Shown: positions 6,376-10,932 of the stretch, one piece after another
Numbering within the stretch: position 1 is the first letter of the stretch
Layout of the letters: every line of letters begins with the position of its first letter
From: Actinomycetes bacterium
Lineage (GTDB): Bacteria; Actinomycetota; Actinomycetes; Actinomycetales; Cellulomonadaceae
DNA: 10,932 bases
Assembly: GCA_023418375.1 (NCBI GenBank)
Contig: JAEZZV010000251.1
Span: 1 to 10,932, forward strand
Direction of reading: 5' to 3'
Notes under the pieces: generated by a model
The model's database searches: none
What the model was told of the DNA's origin: nothing
Seen by the model: the letters and a program-made list of their open reading frames with translations, nothing else
Program-made: the position numbers and the translations under genes

Positions 6376-7341
6376 CACGAGCGGCCCGCGCCCGAGCAGG
6401 TCACGCGTCCGCGCGACGTCGTCGTGCATCTGGGCGACGAGCGCGTCGACCGAGTCGAAGCGGAGCGTGGGCCGCAGCCGCTCGACGAGCTCGAGGACGA
6501 CCTCCTCGCCGTACAGCTCCAGGTCGGTCCGGTCGGGCACGTGCGCCTCGACCCGACGGTCCCACCCGTCGAAGGTCGGGTTGGTGCCGATGGAGATCGC
6601 GACCGGGAGGTAGCCGTCGGGCTCGTCGCCCCGGCGTCCCGGCCGACTCATCCAGCCCGCGTAGACGCCGTCGGCGGGCACGAAGCCCTCGATCCTGCCG
6701 AGGTTGGCCGTGGGGAAGCCGAGGGTGCGTCCCCGGGCGTCCCCGTGCACCACCTCGCCGCGCAGCCGGTGCGGGCGGCCGAGGACCTCGGCGGCCGCGG
6801 CCACGTCGCCGTCGGAGAGCAGCTCGCGGACCCAGGTCGACGACCAGCGGCGCTCCGGGTCGCGGCCGCCGTGCACGTCCTCGATCACCTCGACCGTGAA
6901 GCCGTGCCGCTCCCCCAGCTCGACCATCGTGCGCAGGTCGCCGACGTTCCCGCGGCCGAAGCGCACGTCCCGGCCGATGACGACGGTCGTCGCGCGCAGG
7001 GCCCCGACGAGATAGCGGCGCACGAACTCCTCGGGCGTGGCCGAGGCGAACTCGAGCGTGTACGTGACGACGAGCACGGCGTCCAGGCCCGTCTGCTCGA
7101 GCAGGTCGAGGCGGTCCGCGAGGCCGGTGATGAGGTCCGGGGCGGCGTCGGGCCGGTGCACCTGCGCGGGGTGCGGGTCGAAGGTGACGGCGACCGCCGC
7201 CCCGCCGGCCGCGCGCGCGTCGGCGACCATCCGGCCGAGGACGGCCCGGTGCCCGCGGTGCACGCCGTCGAAGTTGCCGATCGTGACGACCGAGGGGCCG
7301 AAGCCGTCCGGGACGTCGGCGAGGTCGAACCAGCGGTGCAC
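6352..7341 (-). CDS. ribF: Bifunctional riboflavin kinase / FAD synthetase (RibF)
   Basis: A 329-residue cytoplasmic enzyme that phosphorylates riboflavin to FMN and then adenylylates FMN to FAD. The N-terminal nucleotidyltransferase half has IGNFDGVHRGH (21-31), FDPHP (54-58), the GRDVRFGRGNVGD loop (123-135) and SSTWVRELL (167-175). The C-terminal kinase half has GRTLGFPTANL (204-214), DGVYAGW (224-230), SIGTNPTF (250-257) and LYGEE (276-280). Both active sites look complete. The GTG at 7341 gives the usual actinobacterial start with Trp at residue 4; a purine-rich GGCAGG lies upstream but is not strong. It begins 57 nt after truB and is probably in the same transcript. No room exists for an FMN riboswitch in that spacer. 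Confidence 0.97.
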   Translation of the reverse strand: MHRWFDLADVPDGFGPSVVTIGNFDGVHRGHRAVLGRMVADARAAGGAAVAVTFDPHPAQVHRPDAAPDLITGLADRLDLLEQTGLDAVLVVTYTLEFASATPEEFVRRYLVGALRATTVVIGRDVRFGRGNVGDLRTMVELGERHGFTVEVIEDVHGGRDPERRWSSTWVRELLSDGDVAAAAEVLGRPHRLRGEVVHGDARGRTLGFPTANLGRIEGFVPADGVYAGWMSRPGRRGDEPDGYLPVAISIGTNPTFDGWDRRVEAHVPDRTDLELYGEEVVLELVERLRPTLRFDSVDALVAQMHDDVARTRDLLGRGPLVLGGPSER

Positions 7342-7398
7342 GCGCCTAGCCTGCCACGTCGCGCGTGGTGCGCCGTCCGGGCGTCGCCATGGCGGGCG

Positions 7399-8292
7399 TC
7401 AGGCCGGACGCAGGACGAGGACCGGGCGCGCGCGACCGTCCCGCTCGTCGGCGAGGAGCGCGACGACGCCGCCGTCCGGAGCGAAGGCCGCGACGGGAGC
7501 CTCCACCGTGCCCGCGCCCGACGCGCCGATGCGGCGGCCGAACGAGAGCTCGCGCGCTTCCTCCGCCGTGAGCTCGCGGGCCGGGAACGTCGCGCGCGCG
7601 GCGTCGGCGAGTGGCAGCACCGCGACGTCCTCGCCGAGCTGGTCGAGCGTGCGCGCGACGTCGAGGCCGTAGCCGCCCACCCGGGTGCGGCGCAGGGCCG
7701 TGAGGTGCCCGCCGACGCCCAGCCCCGCGCCCAGGTCGCGCGCGAGCGCCCGGATGTAGGTGCCGGACGAGCACACGACGGTGACGTCCAGGTCGAGCAC
7801 GGGGACGCCCTCGTGGTCGGCCACGCGGCTCGCCCCGACGCCGAACCGGTGCACGACGACGGGCCGGGCCGCCAGCACGACGTCCTCCCCCGCGCGGACG
7901 CGGGCGTAGGCGCGGTGGCCGTCCACCTTGATCGCGCTGACCGAGGACGGCACCTGCTCGATGGCGCCCGTGAGCGCCGCCACCCCCGCCGCGACGGCGT
8001 CGGGGGTCACGCTCGAGGCGTCGGCGACGGCGAGGGGCTCGCCCTCGGCGTCGTCGGTCGTCGTCGCCACGCCGAGCCGGATCGTCGCCGTGTACTCCTT
8101 GTCGGCACCCACGACGTAGGTGAGCAGCCGCGTCGCGCGCTCGATGCCGAGCACGAGCACGCCGGTCGCCATCGGGTCGAGCGTGCCGGCGTGGCCGACC
8201 TTCCTCGTCCCGGCCAGACGCCGCACCCGCGCGACGACGTCGTGGCTGGTCAGGCCGGCCGGCTTGTCGACGACGACGAGCCCGTCGGTCAC
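7399..8292 (-). CDS. truB: tRNA pseudouridine(55) synthase (TruB)
   Basis: A 297-residue enzyme that converts uridine 55 in the T loop of tRNA to pseudouridine. The N-terminus LVVVDKPAGLTSHDVV (5-20) and the catalytic block KVGHAGTLDPMATGVL (31-46), with Asp39 as nucleophile, are intact. Further family marks are KEYTATIRLG (65-74), the RAYARVRAGE segment (about 126-135) and SSGTYIRALARDLG (about 175-188). A C-terminal extension after about 240 is the PUA-like part of actinobacterial TruB. The GTG start shares GTGA with the rbfA stop, so the two are likely translated together. Pairing of rbfA with truB is common in bacteria, both acting on structured RNA. Confidence 0.97.
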   Translation of the reverse strand: MTDGLVVVDKPAGLTSHDVVARVRRLAGTRKVGHAGTLDPMATGVLVLGIERATRLLTYVVGADKEYTATIRLGVATTTDDAEGEPLAVADASSVTPDAVAAGVAALTGAIEQVPSSVSAIKVDGHRAYARVRAGEDVVLAARPVVVHRFGVGASRVADHEGVPVLDLDVTVVCSSGTYIRALARDLGAGLGVGGHLTALRRTRVGGYGLDVARTLDQLGEDVAVLPLADAARATFPARELTAEEARELSFGRRIGASGAGTVEAPVAAFAPDGGVVALLADERDGRARPVLVLRPA

Positions 8293-8810
8293 CTGTCGGC
8301 CGACCCCGCGTCGTCGTCCTCGTCCAGCTCGTCCTCGTCCAGCTCGTCGCCCAGGTCGTCATCGCCCAGGTCGTCGTCGGCCAGGTCGTCGTCGGCCGGG
8401 TGCCGGTAGGGGTCGGCGTCGCCCGCGTACTGGGCGGTCGCGGCGAGCGCAGCTGCCTCGGCGTCCCGGCGGGCGGCCTCGCGCAGGGCCTCGGCGATGC
8501 TCGCGGCCGTCTCGGGGACGGCATCGGGCAGGAACTCCAGCGTGGGCGTCAGGCGGACTCCCGTCTGCTTGCCCACCTCGGAGCGGATGAGACCCTTGGC
8601 GGACTCGAGCGCGGCAGCGGAGTCGGCCCGCGCGGTCTCGTCGCCGAGCACCGTGTAGAAGACCGACGCGTGCTGGAGGTCACCGGTGACGCGCACGGCC
8701 GTGACCGTGACGAAGCCGAGGCGCGGGTCCTTCACGCGACCATCGAGCATGCGCGCGACGATCTCCTGGATGCGCTCGGCGAGCTTGGTGGCCCGGGGGT
8801 GGTCGACCAT
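8289..8810 (-). CDS. rbfA: 30S ribosome-binding factor RbfA with long acidic tail
   Basis: A 173-residue protein needed for late 30S maturation and 16S 5'-end processing, important in the cold. The KH-type domain occupies about residues 5-112 and has the family features RIQEIVARMLDGRVKDPRLG (13-32), then VTVTAVRVTGDL and ASVFYTVLGD, and ends near LTPTLEFLPD. After an Ala-rich helix (about 100-127) comes a strongly acidic tail (about 138-170) of Asp, Glu and Leu built from five 15-bp DNA repeats. Most RbfA proteins are nearer 120-150 residues, so the tail is extra length. The ATG at 8810 has AAAGGA 8 nt upstream. It lies downstream of infB, beyond a strong palindrome, and overlaps truB by 4 nt. 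Confidence 0.95.
   Translation of the reverse strand: MVDHPRATKLAERIQEIVARMLDGRVKDPRLGFVTVTAVRVTGDLQHASVFYTVLGDETARADSAAALESAKGLIRSEVGKQTGVRLTPTLEFLPDAVPETAASIAEALREAARRDAEAAALAATAQYAGDADPYRHPADDDLADDDLGDDDLGDELDEDELDEDDDAGSADR
8316..8390 (-). repeat. Five tandem 15-bp units inside rbfA
   Basis: Five adjacent 15-base units begin at 8316, 8331, 8346, 8361 and 8376. The first two are identical and the last three differ from each other at one or two bases. On the minus strand they encode DDLAD, DDLGD, DDLGD, ELDED, ELDED, so the period is exactly five codons and copy changes keep the frame. Confidence 0.85.
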
Positions 8811-8818
8811 GGCCGTAG

Positions 8819-8824
8819 TCCTTT
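8819..8824 (-). promoter_or_regulatory. rbfA ribosome binding site
   Basis: AAAGGA on the minus strand lies 8 nt before the ATG at 8810 and supports that start. It falls in the 96-nt infB-rbfA spacer; no clear promoter was found there. Confidence 0.65.
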
Positions 8825-8861
8825 CTCGACGGGATGTGCACCGTTGCCGGGACGATGACCG

Positions 8862-8895
8862 CCGGCCCGGTCCCTCGCGCGAGGGACCGGGCCGG
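8862..8895 (-). terminator. Perfect 34-nt palindrome after infB (likely terminator)
   Basis: The 34 bases are an exact self-complement, giving a stem of about 15 bp with a four-base loop at the central CGCG. The palindrome begins 11 nt after the infB stop. It has no T-run, as is common for actinobacterial terminators. Position and strength favour termination or 3'-end protection of infB mRNA; partial read-through to rbfA is possible since no promoter is obvious for rbfA. Confidence 0.75.
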
Positions 8896-8906
8896 TGGCA
8901 CCAGCG

Positions 8907-10932
8907 TCAGGCGCGGGGCTTCTCCCGCATCTCGTACGTCTCGATCACGTCGTCGACCTCGATGTCGTTGAACGACCCGAGCCCGATACCGCACTCGTAG
9001 CCCTCGCGGACCTCGGTGGCGTCGTCCTTGAACCGCTTGAGCGAGTCGATCGTCAGGTTGTCCCCGATGATCGTGCCCTTGCGCAGGACGCGCGCCTTGG
9101 TGTTGCGGCGGATGGTCCCGGACCGCACGAGCGAGCCCGCGATGTTGCCGAAGCGGCTGGAGCGGAAGACCTCGCGCACCTCGGCCGTGCCGAGCTGCAC
9201 CTCCTCGTACTCCGGCTTGAGCATGCCCTTGAGGGCCGCCTCGACGTCGTCGATCGCCTGGTAGATGACCGAGTAGAACCGGACGTCGACGCCCTCGCGC
9301 TCGGACAGCTCCTCGACGCGCTCCGCGAACTTCACGTTGAAGCCGATGATGATCGCGTTGTCGACCGTGGCGAGGTTGACGTCGTTCTGCGTGATCGCAC
9401 CGACGCCGCGGTGGATGACCCGCAGGTCGACCTCGTCGCCGACGTCGATCTTGAGCAGCGCGTCCTCGAGTGCCTCGACGGCACCGGAGACGTCGCCCTT
9501 GAGGACCAGGTTGAGGGTCTCGACCTTGCCCTGCTGGAGGGCCTGGGTGAAGTCCTCGAGGCTGATCCGCTTGCGGCGCTTGGCCAGCTGGGCGGCGCGC
9601 TCGGCGGCCTCGCGCTTCTCCGCGATCTGCCGCGCGGTGCGGTCGTCCGGCGCAACCAGGAAGGTGTCACCGGCGCGCGGCACCGACGTCAGGCCGAGCA
9701 CCTGGACCGGGCGGGCCGGCGTGGCCTCGGTGAGCGTCGTCCCGTGCTCGTCGAACATCGCCCGGACGCGGCCGTGCGCGGTGCCCGCGACGATCGCGTC
9801 GCCGACGTGCAGCGTGCCCGACTGGACCAGCACCGTCGCGACGGCGCCGCGGCCGCGGTCGAGGTTCGCCTCGACCGCCACGCCGCGCGCGTCCTTGTCC
9901 GGGTTCGCCCGCAGGTCGAGCGCGGCGTCCGCCGTGAGCAGGACCGCCTCGAGCAGCTGGTCGATGCCGACCTGCTGCTTCGCGGAGACGTCGACGAACA
10001 TGGTGTCGCCGCCGTACTCCTCGGCCACCAGGTTGTACTCGGTGAGCTGCTGGCGGATCTTGGCGGGGTTCGCCCCCTCCTTGTCGACCTTGTTGACCGC
10101 GACCACGATCGGCACGTTCGCCGCCTGCGCGTGGTTGAGCGCCTCGATCGTCTGCGGCATCACGCCGTCGTCGGCCGCGACCACGAGGATCGCGATGTCG
10201 GTCACCTGGGCACCGCGGGCACGCATGGCGGTGAACGCCTCGTGACCGGGGGTGTCGATGAAGGTGATCGGGCGCTCGACGCCCTCGTGCTCCGCCTTCA
10301 CCTGGTACGCACCGATGTGCTGGGTGATGCCGCCGGCCTCGCCCGCGACGACGTCCGTCGACCGGATCGCGTCGAGGAGCTTCGTCTTGCCGTGGTCGAC
10401 GTGACCCATGACGGTGACGACGGGCGGCCGCGGCTGCAGCTGGTCGTCGCCCTCCTCCGCGAGCTCGGCCTCGAGGTCGATGTCGAAGGCCCCGAGCAGC
10501 TCGCGGTCCTCCTCCTCGGCCGAGACCATCTCGATGACGTAGCCCAGCTCCGCGGCGAGCGTGCCGAACGTGTCCTCGTCGAGCGACTGCGTCGCCGTCG
10601 CCATCTCGCCGAGGTGGAACAGCACGGTGACCAGGCTGGCCGGGTTCGCGTCGATCTTGTCCGCGAAGTCGTTCAGCGACGCGCCGTGGCGCAGCCGGAT
10701 GACCGTGGAGCCGTCGCCGCGGGGCACCTGCACGCCGCCGAGCGACGGCGCCTGCATCTGCTCGAACTCCTGCCGCTTCGCGCGCTTGCTCTTGCGGCCG
10801 CGGACCGGCTTGCCGCCGGCCCGGCCGAACGCACCCTGCGTGGAGCCACGGCCACCCGCACCGGGACGGCCACCGCCGCCGCCGGGACGACCCGCGAAAC
10901 CGCCACCGCCGGCACCGCCGCCGGCACCGGGC
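8907..10932 (-). CDS. infB: Translation initiation factor IF-2 (5' end outside window)
   Basis: The last 674 residues are present; the start lies beyond the right edge. IF-2 is the GTPase that brings initiator tRNA to the 30S subunit and promotes joining of the 50S. The visible protein begins with a Gly-rich basic stretch, then GRKSKRAKRQEFEQMQAPS and an IF2_N domain (about fragment residues 73-123). The G domain has GHVDHGKT (176-183), AGGITQHIGAY (199-209), DTPGH (226-230), NKVD (280-283) and SAK (316-318), all intact. Domains II to IV follow to the TGA at 8907. The ATG at 10757 is internal: the same frame stays open with typical IF-2 sequence to the window edge. The C-terminal Met-Arg-Glu-Lys region is normal for the family. 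Confidence 0.98.
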   Translation of the reverse strand, partial: PGAGGGAGGGGFAGRPGGGGGRPGAGGRGSTQGAFGRAGGKPVRGRKSKRAKRQEFEQMQAPSLGGVQVPRGDGSTVIRLRHGASLNDFADKIDANPASLVTVLFHLGEMATATQSLDEDTFGTLAAELGYVIEMVSAEEEDRELLGAFDIDLEAELAEEGDDQLQPRPPVVTVMGHVDHGKTKLLDAIRSTDVVAGEAGGITQHIGAYQVKAEHEGVERPITFIDTPGHEAFTAMRARGAQVTDIAILVVAADDGVMPQTIEALNHAQAANVPIVVAVNKVDKEGANPAKIRQQLTEYNLVAEEYGGDTMFVDVSAKQQVGIDQLLEAVLLTADAALDLRANPDKDARGVAVEANLDRGRGAVATVLVQSGTLHVGDAIVAGTAHGRVRAMFDEHGTTLTEATPARPVQVLGLTSVPRAGDTFLVAPDDRTARQIAEKREAAERAAQLAKRRKRISLEDFTQALQQGKVETLNLVLKGDVSGAVEALEDALLKIDVGDEVDLRVIHRGVGAITQNDVNLATVDNAIIIGFNVKFAERVEELSEREGVDVRFYSVIYQAIDDVEAALKGMLKPEYEEVQLGTAEVREVFRSSRFGNIAGSLVRSGTIRRNTKARVLRKGTIIGDNLTIDSLKRFKDDATEVREGYECGIGLGSFNDIEVDDVIETYEMREKPRA

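Noticed and set aside
7346..7390. A 14-codon ATG frame between truB and ribF, stopping 4 nt before the ribF start
   Set aside because: The peptide is Arg/Thr-rich with no regulatory codon pattern and no clear ribosome binding site. Chance is the simpler explanation.
7342..7398. Possible FMN riboswitch before ribF
   Set aside because: The spacer is 57 nt, far too short for the FMN aptamer, and its conserved core is not visible.
6106..8409. Open frame of about 767 codons on the plus strand opposite rpsO, ribF and truB
   Set aside because: It spans three real genes and their spacers, shows no family motif, and ends in a Ser-rich run that is the antisense of the acidic rbfA repeats.
10758..10931. 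Gly-rich tandem sequence at the right edge as a separate repeat element
   Set aside because: It is in frame with infB and matches the Gly/Arg-rich N-terminal region usual in actinobacterial IF-2.

Overview
The window is chromosomal housekeeping DNA from a high-GC actinobacterium. GC is visibly very high (roughly 70% or more). Third codon positions are nearly all G or C, and 8 of the 10 genes with a visible start begin with GTG. The protein sequences and the order infB-rbfA-truB-ribF-rpsO-pnp-M16 peptidase-dapB resemble Micrococcales, perhaps Cellulomonadaceae. That placement comes from recognition, not from a search.

Layout. Reading in the direction of transcription (minus strand, right to left), the main block runs as follows. 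infB (IF2, 5' end outside the window) is followed by a perfect 34-nt palindrome. Then come rbfA, truB (4-nt overlap), ribF, a candidate promoter, rpsO, a 214-nt leader with several hairpins, and pnp. A zinc M16 peptidase starts inside the pnp stop codon. dapB follows, then a 160-residue membrane protein with a TPR-like tail whose start overlaps the dapB stop. The first 946 bases are on the plus strand: the end of a probable AzlC permease subunit, azlD (4-nt overlap) and a GNAT acetyltransferase. The two strands meet tail to tail at 943-946, where one CTAG palindrome supplies both stop codons.

How the genes work together. infB, rbfA, truB and rpsO serve translation: initiation, 30S maturation, tRNA pseudouridylation and a 30S protein. 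pnp turns RNA over. ribF makes FMN and FAD. dapB makes lysine and diaminopimelate for the cell wall. The M16 peptidase is the usual actinobacterial neighbour of pnp. The plus-strand genes are small accessory functions: probable branched-chain amino acid export and an acetyltransferase of unknown substrate.

There is no gene-free stretch longer than 300 bases. No tRNA, rRNA, insertion sequence, CRISPR array, prophage or defence gene is visible. I found no undescribed multi-gene system. The points worth a second look are small: the shared stop palindrome, the structured pnp leader, the five-unit 15-bp repeat in the rbfA tail, and the little-known membrane protein coupled to dapB.
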